Source: Enhydrobacter sp. (GTDB taxonomy: Bacteria > Pseudomonadota > Alphaproteobacteria > Reyranellales > Reyranellaceae). Taken from it: a DNA stretch of 64,000 nt. The notes under the pieces are model-generated. The model saw nothing but the letters and a program-made list of their open reading frames with translations. It had not been told where the DNA came from and did not search any database. Position numbers and translations under genes: made by a program. Location: contig CP075528.1 of assembly GCA_025808875.1 (NCBI GenBank), positions 2,602,473-2,666,472 on the forward strand, given 5' to 3'. Of this stretch, positions 1 to 8,592 are shown piece after piece (position 1 is the stretch's first letter; each line of letters starts with the position of its first letter).

Positions 1-39
1 CTGGAATGCGAGCTCTTCCGCGTTGAACGCCAGATCCAT
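1..39 (-). CDS. acyl-CoA dehydrogenase, N-terminal fragment cut by the window edge
   Basis: Thirteen codons are visible, starting at an ATG read on the minus strand, encoding MDLAFNAEELAFQ. Ten of these 13 residues match the first 13 residues of the acyl-CoA dehydrogenase just upstream (51-1262), so this is most likely the start of a tandem paralogue. The gap to the upstream gene's stop is 11 bases, which suggests one transcript carrying both dehydrogenases. Function beyond family membership cannot be judged from this fragment. Confidence 0.7.
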   Translation of the reverse strand, partial: MDLAFNAEELAFQ

Positions 40-50
40 TGCTGTCTTTC

Positions 51-1262
51 CTAAAGCCCCAGGATCGCCTTGGCCATGATGCCGCGTTGCACCTCGGACG
101 AGCCACCGTAGATCGTCATCTTGCGGCCGTTGAAGTAGCGCGGCGCCAGAACGTCGACGCCTTCCGGCCCGATCGGCTCGACATTGGCATTCCAGGCACG
201 CTGCTCGGGGAACGGCTGGCTGTAATAGCCCGCCGCCTCGACGGCGAACTCCTGGACCTGCTGCATCACCTCGGTGCCGCGCAGCTTGATCATCGACGAC
301 ATGGCGCCCGGGTTCTGGCCCGAGGCGAGGCGCGAGTAGAACTCCTGCTCGAACATCTCGAGGCCGGAAATCTCGATGTCCATGCGCGCGAGCTTCTCGC
401 GCCAGGCGACGTCGGACAGGATCGACTCCTCGCCCTCGGGCATCGCCGAGGCGAGCCGCTTGAGGCGGTCGAAGCTCGAGCGCAGGCGCGGGCTGTAGGG
501 ATTGCCGCCGCGCTCGAACTCGAGCAGGTACTTGGCATAGGTCCAGCCCTTGTTCTCCTCGCCCACCCGGTTCTCGACCGGCACCTTCACGTCGGAGAAG
601 AACACCGAGTTCACCTCCTGGGTGCCGGCGCGGTTGCCATCGGCGGTGATGATCGGATCGACCTTGATGCCGGGCGTCTTCATGTCGATCAGCAGGAAGG
701 AGATGCCCTCCTGCGGCTTGCCCCCGGTCGAGGTGCGCACGAGGCAGAAGATCCAGTCCGCTGTCTGCGCCAGCGTCGTCCAGGTCTTCTGGCCGTTGAC
801 GATGTAGTGGTCGCCCTCGCGGACCGCGCGGGTGCGGAGCGAGGCGAGATCCGAACCGGAGCCAGGCTCGGAGTAACCCTGGCACCAGATCAGGTCGGAA
901 TTCAGCATCGGCGGCAGGTGGCGCCGTTTCTGCTCCTCGCTGCCATATTTCATGATGACGGGCGCACACATCTTGGGGCCGAACGGCGAGGTACCGGGAG
1001 CGCCGGCGCGCGCCATCTCCATCTCGAAGATGTACTTCTGGGTCGTGGTGAAACCCGGGCCGCCGAATTCCTTGGGCCAGCCCGTGCAGAGCCAGCCCTT
1101 CTTCGCCAGCCGCTTCTGCCAGTCGACCAGCCTTTCCTTCGGCAGGTAGGCGTTTCTCGCGGCCTTCAGCTCGCCGACGATCTCAGGCGTGAGATTCTCC
1201 TTCAGCCAGCCGCGGACTTCCTGCTGGAACGCGAGCTCTTCCTTGCCGAACGTCAGATCCAT
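51..1262 (-). CDS. acyl-CoA dehydrogenase family protein
   Basis: Predicted FAD-dependent cytoplasmic flavoprotein that introduces a double bond alpha-beta to the carbonyl of an acyl-CoA thioester. At 403 residues it has normal family length. The N-terminal helical domain covers about 1-120, the flavin-binding beta domain contains WCQGYSEPGSGSD (near 126-138), and the C-terminal helical domain ends in IYGGSSEVQR, the usual FAD/dimer motif. The ATG is preceded by a good Shine-Dalgarno (AAGGGAG, six bases upstream). It lies 11 bases from a second dehydrogenase running off the window, and is divergent from the hydroxyacid dehydrogenase at 1352. The paired dehydrogenases could form a heteromer, as some steroid and terpenoid dehydrogenases do, but the substrate cannot be read from the sequence. 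Confidence 0.92.
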   Translation of the reverse strand: MDLTFGKEELAFQQEVRGWLKENLTPEIVGELKAARNAYLPKERLVDWQKRLAKKGWLCTGWPKEFGGPGFTTTQKYIFEMEMARAGAPGTSPFGPKMCAPVIMKYGSEEQKRRHLPPMLNSDLIWCQGYSEPGSGSDLASLRTRAVREGDHYIVNGQKTWTTLAQTADWIFCLVRTSTGGKPQEGISFLLIDMKTPGIKVDPIITADGNRAGTQEVNSVFFSDVKVPVENRVGEENKGWTYAKYLLEFERGGNPYSPRLRSSFDRLKRLASAMPEGEESILSDVAWREKLARMDIEISGLEMFEQEFYSRLASGQNPGAMSSMIKLRGTEVMQQVQEFAVEAAGYYSQPFPEQRAWNANVEPIGPEGVDVLAPRYFNGRKMTIYGGSSEVQRGIMAKAILGL

Positions 1263-1351
1263 TGGGTACTCCCTTCACGGGCGCGAAAGTACCGCGTCGA
1301 CCTCAAAGACGCTAGGCTACCAGTCCCCCGACTTCACCAGGAGTTTCCGGC

Positions 1352-2311
1352 GTGACCAATCGTGTGAACGTGCTGCTCTGGACCGATTCGACCGCGACCT
1401 ATCTCGACGCGATCAGGCAGGCCGGCCTCGCCGACCTGGTGAAGGTCGACCTGTTGGCGCGCAAGGACAAACCTTCGCCCGAACAGCTCGCCAACACCGA
1501 GGCACTGATGGCCGGCGGCGTGCCTCCCGGCCTGCTGCCGAGCATGAAGCGGCTGCGCTGGGTGCAGGCGATGAGCGCCGGTGTCGAAGGCTGGCTCGCC
1601 CTGCCCGACCTGCCAGCCGCCCTCACCCTCACCTGCGCGCGCGGCACCCACGCCGAGTCGATGCCGGAGAATATCCTCGGCGCGCTGCTCTACGTCGCCA
1701 AGCCCTATGCCGCAGCCGCCGAGAGCCAGAAACAGGCCAGGTGGACCCACATGGTCGCCCAGCCGCTGTCCGGGAAAACGCTCGGCATCCTGGGCCTGGG
1801 GGCAATCGGGCTCGAGGTCGCGCGCCTCGCCTCCGCCCTCGGCATGCGGGTGATCGGCACCAAGCGGCGGCCGGCGCCCGCCGCAAACGTCGAGCAGATG
1901 CTGCCGCCCGAACGCAGCGACGAACTGCTCGTCCAGTCCGATTTCGTGCTGCTGTTGCTGCCGGCTACCCCGCAGACCGAGAATTTCATCGATGCATCGC
2001 GACTCGCGAAGATGAAGCCGTCCGCCTGGCTGCTGAATTTCGGCCGCGGCCACACCATCAAGGACGACGATCTCATCGCGGCGGTCATGGGAAAAAAGAT
2101 CGCCGGCGCCCTGCTCGATGTCTTCCGGCAAGAGCCTTTGCCGGACGCGCATCCCTTCTGGAAGACGCCGGGCATCGTCGTGTTGCCGCATATCGGCGGT
2201 CCGCATCCGCAACGTGACAGGTTCGTTGCCCGCCTGTTCGTCGACAATCTCGGCCGGTTCGTGCGCGGCGAGCCGCTCAAGGAAGTCGTCGACCGAAGCG
2301 CCGGCTACTGA
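1352..2311 (+). CDS. D-isomer-specific 2-hydroxyacid dehydrogenase family protein
   Basis: NAD(P)-dependent oxidoreductase of the D-2-hydroxyacid dehydrogenase family, predicted to interconvert a 2-keto acid and a D-2-hydroxy acid. It has 319 residues. The nucleotide-binding Rossmann motif GLGAIG lies near residue 150, and the catalytic Arg-Glu-His set is visible as LLNFGRG, the Glu in FRQEPLP, and the His in LPHIGG near the C terminus. The start is GTG, with AGGAG nine bases upstream, and gives the usual N terminus. The downstream aldolase begins 11 bases after the stop, so the two are probably co-transcribed and may act on the same hydroxy or keto acid. The exact substrate is unknown. Confidence 0.9.
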   Translation: MTNRVNVLLWTDSTATYLDAIRQAGLADLVKVDLLARKDKPSPEQLANTEALMAGGVPPGLLPSMKRLRWVQAMSAGVEGWLALPDLPAALTLTCARGTHAESMPENILGALLYVAKPYAAAAESQKQARWTHMVAQPLSGKTLGILGLGAIGLEVARLASALGMRVIGTKRRPAPAANVEQMLPPERSDELLVQSDFVLLLLPATPQTENFIDASRLAKMKPSAWLLNFGRGHTIKDDDLIAAVMGKKIAGALLDVFRQEPLPDAHPFWKTPGIVVLPHIGGPHPQRDRFVARLFVDNLGRFVRGEPLKEVVDRSAGY

Positions 2312-2321
2312 AGGTATCGTC

Positions 2322-3203
2322 ATGCCCAAGCGCATCAACCGCGCCATCGAGCTGCTCGAAGCCGGCCAGGCGATCTACTACGACGGGCCTCACACCGGGC
2401 ACGTGCTGACCTACGAGCAGGGCCGCAAGGACGCGCGAACCTGGGCCGACTACATCAATGTCGGCATGGAGCACGGCGCCTTCGACATGACCGGGCTCGC
2501 CGAGTACATGCGCGGGCTGGTCGATGGCGGGCCGACGGCGTCCGGCCATCGCACGCCGGCAGTCATCGTCGAGGCGCCTGTCAACGGCATCGACGGCCCC
2601 GACGTCCAGTTCAATGCCTGGCAGTTCCGCCAGATCCTCGCACGCGGCGTCCATGGCATCTTGCTTTGCCAGGCCGAGTCGGCCGACGCCGTCCGCGAGT
2701 TCGTGCGCGCCTGTCGCTTCCCGCACCACAAACCTGGCAGCGACAAACTGGGAATCGGTTCGCGCGGACGTGGCTCGGAGCCCACAGCCGCGCCGGTCTG
2801 GGGCATTGATCAGCAAGACTATTTTGGCCGCTGCGAGCCTTGGCCGCTTAATCCCGAGGGCGAACTTCTACTCGGCGTCAAGATCGAGAGTCCGCCCGGC
2901 GTCGCCAACTGCGAAAATATCTTGTCGACGCCAGGATTGGGGTTTGCCGAGTTGGGTCCAGGCGATCTCGGCCTGTCGCTCGGGTACACGAGCCTGCAGC
3001 GCCGCCCCTACCCCGCGGAAATGGAAGTAGCCCGCGCCCGCGTCTTCGCTGCCTGCCGCAAGAACGAGCTGGCCTTCCTCGAGGGGCAGACGCCCGCCTC
3101 GATCGCCGCCGCCCTCGACGAGGGCGTGCGGGTCATCGCCGGGCATAATCCCGAAACGGCGCGCGTCGGCCGCGTTCACCAGAAGAGGACCATGCCCGTC
3201 TAG
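2322..3203 (+). CDS. HpcH/HpaI-type aldolase / citrate lyase family protein
   Basis: Class II, metal-dependent TIM-barrel aldolase related to HpcH/HpaI and 2-dehydro-3-deoxyglucarate aldolases, which split a hydroxy-keto acid into pyruvate and an aldehyde. It has 293 residues. The metal-binding Glu is in GVKIESPPG and the Asp in GPGDLGLSLG, in the family order. The ATG at 2322 was chosen because the longer open frame would run far into the preceding dehydrogenase. The gene follows the hydroxyacid dehydrogenase by 10 bases. Its stop (TAG) overlaps the stop of the convergent AraC-type gene in the shared tetranucleotide CTAG. The true substrate is unknown. Confidence 0.87.
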   Translation: MPKRINRAIELLEAGQAIYYDGPHTGHVLTYEQGRKDARTWADYINVGMEHGAFDMTGLAEYMRGLVDGGPTASGHRTPAVIVEAPVNGIDGPDVQFNAWQFRQILARGVHGILLCQAESADAVREFVRACRFPHHKPGSDKLGIGSRGRGSEPTAAPVWGIDQQDYFGRCEPWPLNPEGELLLGVKIESPPGVANCENILSTPGLGFAELGPGDLGLSLGYTSLQRRPYPAEMEVARARVFAACRKNELAFLEGQTPASIAAALDEGVRVIAGHNPETARVGRVHQKRTMPV

Positions 3204-4243
3204 GCAGGATCCGGGATCAGTGGCCGCCTGAACTGCAGCGGCATCAGTTCGGGGCTGTCACCGGCGCCGCTGCGCCACTGGCCGGGCGTAAGGCCCGTCA
3301 CGCGCTTGAACGCCCGCGCAAAGGCAGCCTCCGATTCGTAGCCGACATCGTCGGCGATGGCGGCGACGCTGTCACGGCCGTTGCGCAGGCGCTCGGCCGC
3401 GAGTTGGATCCGCCAGACCGTCACGTACTCGATCGGTGGCTGGCCGAGCAGAGCGTTGAACCGTTCGGCCAGCACGGTCCGTGACGAGCCCGCCTCGCGC
3501 GCGAGACTGTCGGCCGTCCACTTGCGCGCCGGTTCGGTATGGACCCGACGCAGAGCGCGCCCGACGACCGGATCATTGAGTGCCGCCAACCACCCCTTGC
3601 TGCCTTCCGGCAGCCCGGCGGCGTAGCGTCGGAGCATCTCGACGAACAGCAGCTCCATCATCCGCCCCAGCATGTTCTGAGCGCCGGGTGAGCCCTGCTC
3701 GACCAGCGCCATGACCTGGCGAACGGTCGATGCCATCAATTCACCGATCTTGCCGTCGCCGACACGGGCAACCAGCAACTCCGGCAGGCCGCGGAACAGC
3801 GGCATGCCGAGGAACTCCGACGATTCGAGGAAGCCGCAGAGCATCCGCGTCTGCTCGCCACCGCCGCCGTGGCGCGCCGCCCACATGCCCTCGATCGGCC
3901 CCGGCTGCAGGAAGCTCGGCACTGGCGCCATGTCGACGCCGTCGCCATTCCAGAACTTGTGCTGATCGGCGAACGGGATCAACAGCAGATCGCCCGCTGT
4001 GACGCCGCGGCGACGGCCGCTCGCCGCCTCGAAGGTGCACCCGCCCGACACGACCATGTGGAACACACTGATGTGGCGGAGGTGCGCCATGGGCAGGCCG
4101 GGATCGAAGCGCCGCGGCGACAGCACGCCGAAGGGCGCCGAGAAGGTCGCGTTGAAGAACACCGCCCCCGTCAACCGCACGGCGCGAAGCATTTCCGCCA
4201 ACACGTCCGGCGTATCGGCAAAGGAATCCGGCGTTCCAGTCAT
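3200..4243 (-). CDS. AraC family transcriptional regulator with cupin sensor domain
   Basis: DNA-binding regulator of 347 residues. The N-terminal half is a cupin_6-type ligand-binding domain (conserved HISVFHMVVSGG and the GDLLLIPFADQH loop). The C-terminal hundred residues contain two helix-turn-helix units, with the AraC signature around AIADDVGYESEAAFARAFKR and ending at TPGQWR. The ATG at 4243 (MTGTPDSF) is preferred over an upstream in-frame ATG that would run into the promoter of the divergent gene. It is divergent from the acyl-CoA dehydrogenase at 4315, with 71 bases between, and probably controls that gene, which is an inference from position. It converges on the aldolase with a 4-base overlap. 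Confidence 0.9.
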   Translation of the reverse strand: MTGTPDSFADTPDVLAEMLRAVRLTGAVFFNATFSAPFGVLSPRRFDPGLPMAHLRHISVFHMVVSGGCTFEAASGRRRGVTAGDLLLIPFADQHKFWNGDGVDMAPVPSFLQPGPIEGMWAARHGGGGEQTRMLCGFLESSEFLGMPLFRGLPELLVARVGDGKIGELMASTVRQVMALVEQGSPGAQNMLGRMMELLFVEMLRRYAAGLPEGSKGWLAALNDPVVGRALRRVHTEPARKWTADSLAREAGSSRTVLAERFNALLGQPPIEYVTVWRIQLAAERLRNGRDSVAAIADDVGYESEAAFARAFKRVTGLTPGQWRSGAGDSPELMPLQFRRPLIPDPA

Positions 4244-4314
4244 TGTCGTCCGTGGGTGGGGCGGGCGATACCTCGCCGCGGATGGGACGCCTATAGCATA
4301 GAGAGTACGCAATC

Positions 4315-5454
4315 ATGTCCGCCATCGTCCTAAGGAAACCCACGTCGACCGTTCCCGTCTGGAAAGCCGAACTCGCCGACATCGCAGACCGACTGAAGCA
4401 GGAGGAGATTCGCGCCGACGCGGCCAACAAGTTCGTCGGCGACAATCTTGCGCTGTTGCGCGAGCGCGGCTTCCTCGCCGCGGGTGTGCCCGCCGAGCTC
4501 GGCGGCTGGGGCCTGTCGCGCGTCGAGCTCGCCGAGATGCTGCGCGGCATAGCCGGGCATTGCAGCGCGACCGCCCTCGCCTTCGCCATGCACACCCATC
4601 CGGTGGCACTCGCCGCCTGGCGCTGGAAGAACCAAAAGGCGCCGACCGACGGTTTGCTGAAGCGCGTCGCGGCCGAGCGGATCCAGCTCCTGTCGTCCGG
4701 CGGCTCCGACTGGCTGACCGGTTCGGGCGAGGCGATTCGCGTCGACGGCGGCTACCGGGTGAACGGCCGCAAGATCTTCGCGTCGGGCGCGCCGTCGGCC
4801 GACCTCTTCATGACCGGCGCCGTCGAGCAGACGCCGGAGGGGCCGACGGTGCTGCAGTTCGGCCTGCCGATGACAGCGCCGGGAATCGAGGTCGTCGATA
4901 CCTGGGACACGATGGGCATGCGCGGCAGTGCCTCGCACGACGTGATCCTGAAGGACGTCTTTGTTGCCGACCAGGCGATCGCGGGGCGGCGCCCGTCGGG
5001 CAAGTGGCATCCGATGATGCACATGGTCTCGATGGTGGCCTTTCCGCTGGTCTACGCCGTCTACACCGGCGTGGCCGAGGCGGCCTGCCAGATCGCGGTC
5101 GCGGCGGCGGCCACACGCGCTGCCTCGGCGCCGGTCGAAACGGTCGGCGAGCTGCACAACGAGTGGGTGGCGACGCGCATCGCCCACGACAGCATGGTGG
5201 CGTTCTCCGAAATTGCCCAGCCCGGCCCCGAGACCACCAGTGAGATCTTCGTGCATCGTGCGCTCGTCGCGCGCGGCGTCCTCAAGACGGTCGAGCTGGC
5301 GATGGAAGCGGCCGGCGGTGCCGCCTACTTCCGCAAGCTCGGCCTGGAGCGGCTGTTCCGTGACGCGCAGGGCGCGCGCTTCCATCCGTTGCAGGGCAGC
5401 CAACAGCGCCAGCTCGCCGGCCGCACCGCACTCGGCCTGCCGATCGACGGCTGA
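4315..5454 (+). CDS. acyl-CoA dehydrogenase family protein (DszC/SfnB-like branch)
   Basis: A 379-residue flavoprotein of the acyl-CoA dehydrogenase superfamily. The N-terminal helical domain contains GHCSATALAFAMHTHP. The flavin domain carries LLSSGGSDWLTGSGEA in place of the usual WAxTEPxAGSD stretch, followed by DTWDTMGMRGSASHDV. The C terminus ends with RDAQGARFHPLQGSQQRQL, as in the branch that includes flavin monooxygenase-like DszC and SfnB, rather than the GGSSEVQR ending of the gene at 51-1262. So the reaction could be dehydrogenation or an oxygenation. It is divergent from the AraC-type regulator; the 71-base gap has a possible -10 (TATAGC, 4292-4297) but no clear -35. Confidence 0.85.
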   Translation: MSAIVLRKPTSTVPVWKAELADIADRLKQEEIRADAANKFVGDNLALLRERGFLAAGVPAELGGWGLSRVELAEMLRGIAGHCSATALAFAMHTHPVALAAWRWKNQKAPTDGLLKRVAAERIQLLSSGGSDWLTGSGEAIRVDGGYRVNGRKIFASGAPSADLFMTGAVEQTPEGPTVLQFGLPMTAPGIEVVDTWDTMGMRGSASHDVILKDVFVADQAIAGRRPSGKWHPMMHMVSMVAFPLVYAVYTGVAEAACQIAVAAAATRAASAPVETVGELHNEWVATRIAHDSMVAFSEIAQPGPETTSEIFVHRALVARGVLKTVELAMEAAGGAAYFRKLGLERLFRDAQGARFHPLQGSQQRQLAGRTALGLPIDG

Positions 5455-5459
5455 TCGAC

Positions 5460-5499
5460 GCGGGCGAGCCGTCCGGCCGTCCCGGGGCGGCTCGCCCGC
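5460..5499. terminator. bidirectional hairpin between convergent genes
   Basis: A perfect 12-base inverted repeat (GCGGGCGAGCCG at 5460-5471, CGGCTCGCCCGC at 5488-5499) with a 16-base loop sits between the stops of the acyl-CoA dehydrogenase and dctM. Neither side has a strong T run, so termination is inferred from position and stem strength. Confidence 0.6.
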
Positions 5500-5502
5500 C
5501 CT

Positions 5503-6789
5503 TCAGCCCATGATGAGCTTGGGCAGGAACAGGGCGATCTCCGGCCATGCCATCAGCATGCCGATCAGGATCATCATCGAGACGACGAAGGGCAGTGCGC
5601 CCCAGATCACGTCGGCGATCGGCCCGCGCTCGCGCATGCCCTGCACGACGTAGAGGTTGAGACCGACGGGTGGGGTGATCAGCGCCGCCTCGATCAGCAC
5701 GGTCAGCACGATGCCCCACCAGATCGGGTCCCAACCCAGGCCGACCACGATGGGGAAGATGAAGGGCGTCGTCAGGATCATCATGGAGATCGTTTCCATG
5801 AAGCAGCCGAGCACCAGGTAGAAGACGATGATGAGCAGCAGCGTGCCGTACTGGCCGAGACCCAGTCCCTCGATCAGCTTGCCCATGCCGTCGGTGAAGC
5901 CGATCGAAGCCAGCACGAAATTCAGGAACTGCGCGGCCAGGATGATCAGCATGATCATCGCCGTCGTACGCATCGTTCCTTCGAACACCGCTCGCAGCAT
6001 CGTCCAGGTGAGCCGCCGTTCGACGGCCGACAGGACGAGGGCGGCGATCACGCCGAGCGAGGCGGCTTCGGTGGGCGTCGCCCAGCCGGCGTAGATCGAG
6101 CCGACGACGACCAGGAAGATCAGCAACGGCGCGATCAGATCCTTGAGCGCCAGCAATCTTCGCGCCCAGGACGTCTCCATCGGCGAGCCGCCCTTGGCCG
6201 GCACGATGAGGCAACTGATCAGGATGAACAGCATGAAAAGCCCGGCCAGGATGACGCCCGGCAACATCCCCGCGAGATAGAGCCGCGGCACCGAGCTGTT
6301 GGTCAGCAGGCCGTAGAGGATGAAGTTGATCGACGGCGGCACCAGGATGCCGAGCGTCCCGCCGGCCGCCAGGGTGCCGAGGAACAGACGCTCGTCGTAG
6401 CCGCGCCGCTTGATCTGCGGCAGCGCCACCACGCCGACCGTCGCGGCCGTCGCGACGCTTGACCCGGAGGTCGCCGCGAACATGGCGCAGGTGCCGATGT
6501 TGGCGTGCATCAGGCCGCCAGGCAGCCAGGACAGCCATTGCGCCATCGCCGCATAGACCCGCTCGGCAATGCCCGAACGCAGCAGGATCTCGCCCAGCAT
6601 GACGAAGAGCGGAATGGCGATCAGAATGTATTCCGAGCTCGAGTTCCAAAGGATCTCGCCCATCGCGAGATAAAGCGGCATCGACGAATAGAACTGGTTC
6701 AGCGCGAGCCCGAGCACGCCCATCGCCGCGGCGATGGGCACGCTGATGGCGAGCAGGACGACCAGCATCGCGAGCGCCGTGACGAGCAT
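5503..6789 (-). CDS. dctM: TRAP transporter large permease subunit (DctM)
   Basis: Large membrane subunit of a tripartite ATP-independent periplasmic transporter, which moves an organic acid inward using the ion gradient. It has 428 residues and about a dozen hydrophobic segments. The family motif AAGGTLGILVPPSINFILYG is present near the middle, and the C terminus has ITPPVGLNLYVVQG. The ATG at 6789 (MLVTALAMLVVLL) gives the standard N terminus directly in the first membrane helix; the frame stays open far upstream but that extension overlaps dctQ and does not resemble the family. It follows dctQ by five bases. Confidence 0.93.
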   Translation of the reverse strand: MLVTALAMLVVLLAISVPIAAAMGVLGLALNQFYSSMPLYLAMGEILWNSSSEYILIAIPLFVMLGEILLRSGIAERVYAAMAQWLSWLPGGLMHANIGTCAMFAATSGSSVATAATVGVVALPQIKRRGYDERLFLGTLAAGGTLGILVPPSINFILYGLLTNSSVPRLYLAGMLPGVILAGLFMLFILISCLIVPAKGGSPMETSWARRLLALKDLIAPLLIFLVVVGSIYAGWATPTEAASLGVIAALVLSAVERRLTWTMLRAVFEGTMRTTAMIMLIILAAQFLNFVLASIGFTDGMGKLIEGLGLGQYGTLLLIIVFYLVLGCFMETISMMILTTPFIFPIVVGLGWDPIWWGIVLTVLIEAALITPPVGLNLYVVQGMRERGPIADVIWGALPFVVSMMILIGMLMAWPEIALFLPKLIMG

Positions 6790-6794
6790 GCGAT

Positions 6795-7406
6795 CTAGGT
6801 CTCCGTCCTGTCGGTGGGTCGCCGACGGCCGTAGGCGATGCCGAGATTGGCGAGTTCGGCCTCGATCTCCTCGTCCTGCGACGACACACCGGCCGTGCGC
6901 GCGGCCGTGAGGTAGTCGCCGCGACCGAGCGCCAGCAGCGTGCGCAGCAGCGCGATCGCGATCGAGAAGAGGAACAGTGCGATCCCGAACACCCAGGGGA
7001 TCTGCGGCAGCGACAGAGGCGTGCGCAGCGGGGTGTTGGAGCGGTTCCACTCGATATAGTTCGAGAAGGTGAGATCGAAGGCGCGGTCGAACATCGCCAC
7101 GACCACCAGCCCGAGCGTGGCCATCGAGACGACGTCGAGGATCGCCCGCACTCGCGGCGAGAACCTCCCGTAGAGCGCGTCGATTCGCACGTGCCCCCGG
7201 GTTACGAGAACGTAGGCCAGCGACCAGCTCGTGCCGACGGCGAAAAGGTATGCCGCCATTTCGTCGGAGCCCGAATAGACCACCGTCAGCAGCTTGCGCG
7301 ACAGGACCTCGGCCGACACCAGCACTGCCGCCACCAGCAGCAGCACGCCGCCGAGACAGGCGAACAGACGGGACGCCGCCGCCGTTACGTTCCAGGTGCG
7401 TTCCAT
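6795..7406 (-). CDS. dctQ: TRAP transporter small permease subunit (DctQ)
   Basis: Small membrane subunit of the TRAP transporter, 203 residues with four predicted membrane segments (about 15-35, 50-70, 88-108 and 134-156). The conserved motif GSDEMAAYLFAVGTSWSLAY and the HVRIDALY segment are typical of DctQ. The C-terminal 40 residues are hydrophilic and acidic, with DEEIEAELANLG, and are cytoplasmic by prediction. The gene lies between dctP and dctM in the usual order and is separated from dctP by a strong hairpin (7416-7445). Confidence 0.92.
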   Translation of the reverse strand: MERTWNVTAAASRLFACLGGVLLLVAAVLVSAEVLSRKLLTVVYSGSDEMAAYLFAVGTSWSLAYVLVTRGHVRIDALYGRFSPRVRAILDVVSMATLGLVVVAMFDRAFDLTFSNYIEWNRSNTPLRTPLSLPQIPWVFGIALFLFSIAIALLRTLLALGRGDYLTAARTAGVSSQDEEIEAELANLGIAYGRRRPTDRTET

Positions 7407-7415
7407 AGAAACTGC

Positions 7416-7445
7416 GAGGGCCTCGGCGACCGTGCCGAGGCCCTC
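7416..7445 (-). terminator. intercistronic hairpin between dctP and dctQ
   Basis: A perfect 12-base inverted repeat (GAGGGCCTCGGC / GCCGAGGCCCTC) with a 6-base loop in the 54-base gap between the dctP stop and the dctQ start. It lacks a T tract, so partial termination or protection of the upstream dctP mRNA is more likely than full termination. Such a device would make more binding protein than permease. Confidence 0.65.
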
Positions 7446-7460
7446 CCCGTGCTGGTTCGG

Positions 7461-8510
7461 TTACTTGGCCTTGGCCGACAGGCCGTACTTCTTGCCGATC
7501 GTCTCGGTCCACTTGGCCGCGCACTCGGCGCCGCACCGGGCGGCCCAGGCGGGCAGCACGACGTCGTTCAGCACCTGATCTCGCGCCTTGAGGTCGGCGT
7601 CCGACGGCTTGACGAGCTTGAGCTTGCCAGGTGTGCCCTGCGTGCACTTGCCTTGCCCGGTGGTGCAGGCGACGCCCTCCTCGCTCTCCTCCTCGACGGT
7701 CTTCCAGGACTTGTCGGTGAGCTTGGCCATCTCCTTCTTGATGAGATCCTGTGTCGCCGGATTCAGCTTGTCCCAGGTGCGCAAGCTCACCACCCACGTC
7801 GAGGCAGTGAAGCCGACCGGCAGCCTGAAGAGGGTGTTGGTGACCTCATGCCACTTGGCCTTGTAGGCCGGCATGGTGCCGGTGATGCCGCAGTCGACGA
7901 CGCCCTTCTCGAGAGCCGGCACGACTTCGCCGAAGGCGATGGTGACGGCGGAACCGCCGAAACCCTTGACCAGGTCGGCCTGCGAGGCGCCCTGCACGCG
8001 CACCTTCTTGCCCTTGAGGTCGGCAACGCTCTGGATGTCGCCCCGACAGTAGAAGTTCTGCTCGGGCCAGGTGAAGGTGCCGAGCACCATCGCGCCGTGA
8101 CGGTCGCGCATGACTTTCTGCGTCTCGGGCATCCACAGGTCGATGATCTCGCGACTCATCTTGAAGGTGCGGGCGACACCTGCGATGTCGACCGCCTCCA
8201 TGATCGCCGCGCCGTCATCGACGTAGATCGGCAAGGCGGCCGCGAAGTCGTAGACGCCGGTCTTGAGCAGCCGCAGCACTTCGGTGCCCTTGAGGTTCAG
8301 TTCGGTGATCGACTTGATGTTGCCGGACAGCTTGCCGCCCGACGCATCGGGAAGCTCCTTCTCCCAGAACGGCACTTCGAGGACCTTCCAGTTGGTCAGG
8401 AAGTTCCACGTGCCGACGACGTTGAATTTCTTCTGCTCGATCTGTGCCTGCGCACCGCCGCTGACCAGAATCGCTGCAGCAGCCACTGCTGCGGCCATTG
8501 ATAGACGCAT
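7461..8510 (-). CDS. dctP: TRAP transporter periplasmic substrate-binding protein (DctP)
   Basis: Periplasmic solute receptor of the DctP family, 349 residues. The start at 8510 (MRLSMAAAVAAAAIL) is set by an excellent Shine-Dalgarno, GGAGGAATTC, directly upstream. The first 22 or so residues form a signal peptide ending SGGAQA before QIEQKK. The conserved KGKKVRVQG segment holds the Arg that usually binds the ligand carboxylate. The C-terminal part contains four cysteines (ACTTGQGKC and ARCGAEC), which is unusual for this family and could form disulfides in the periplasm. It lies 82 bases after the gamma-glutamyltransferase gene on the same strand. The ligand is not predictable beyond a likely organic acid. 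Confidence 0.92.
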   Translation of the reverse strand: MRLSMAAAVAAAAILVSGGAQAQIEQKKFNVVGTWNFLTNWKVLEVPFWEKELPDASGGKLSGNIKSITELNLKGTEVLRLLKTGVYDFAAALPIYVDDGAAIMEAVDIAGVARTFKMSREIIDLWMPETQKVMRDRHGAMVLGTFTWPEQNFYCRGDIQSVADLKGKKVRVQGASQADLVKGFGGSAVTIAFGEVVPALEKGVVDCGITGTMPAYKAKWHEVTNTLFRLPVGFTASTWVVSLRTWDKLNPATQDLIKKEMAKLTDKSWKTVEEESEEGVACTTGQGKCTQGTPGKLKLVKPSDADLKARDQVLNDVVLPAWAARCGAECAAKWTETIGKKYGLSAKAK

Positions 8511-8592
8511 GAATTCCTCCCAGTTCCGTGTCGCGCCGTGTCTTTTGCCGGCAGGATAGCCCATTGGCCGACGCCTTGACTATAGGCCCTCG

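Noticed and set aside
3357..4301. Several plus-strand frames of 80-150 codons opposite the AraC-type gene
   Set aside because: They lie entirely antisense to a clear AraC regulator and show no domain features.
5503..7797. A 764-codon frame that would fuse extra sequence to DctM
   Set aside because: The added part is antisense-like low-complexity sequence overlapping dctQ and part of dctP; the standard DctM start lies at 6789.
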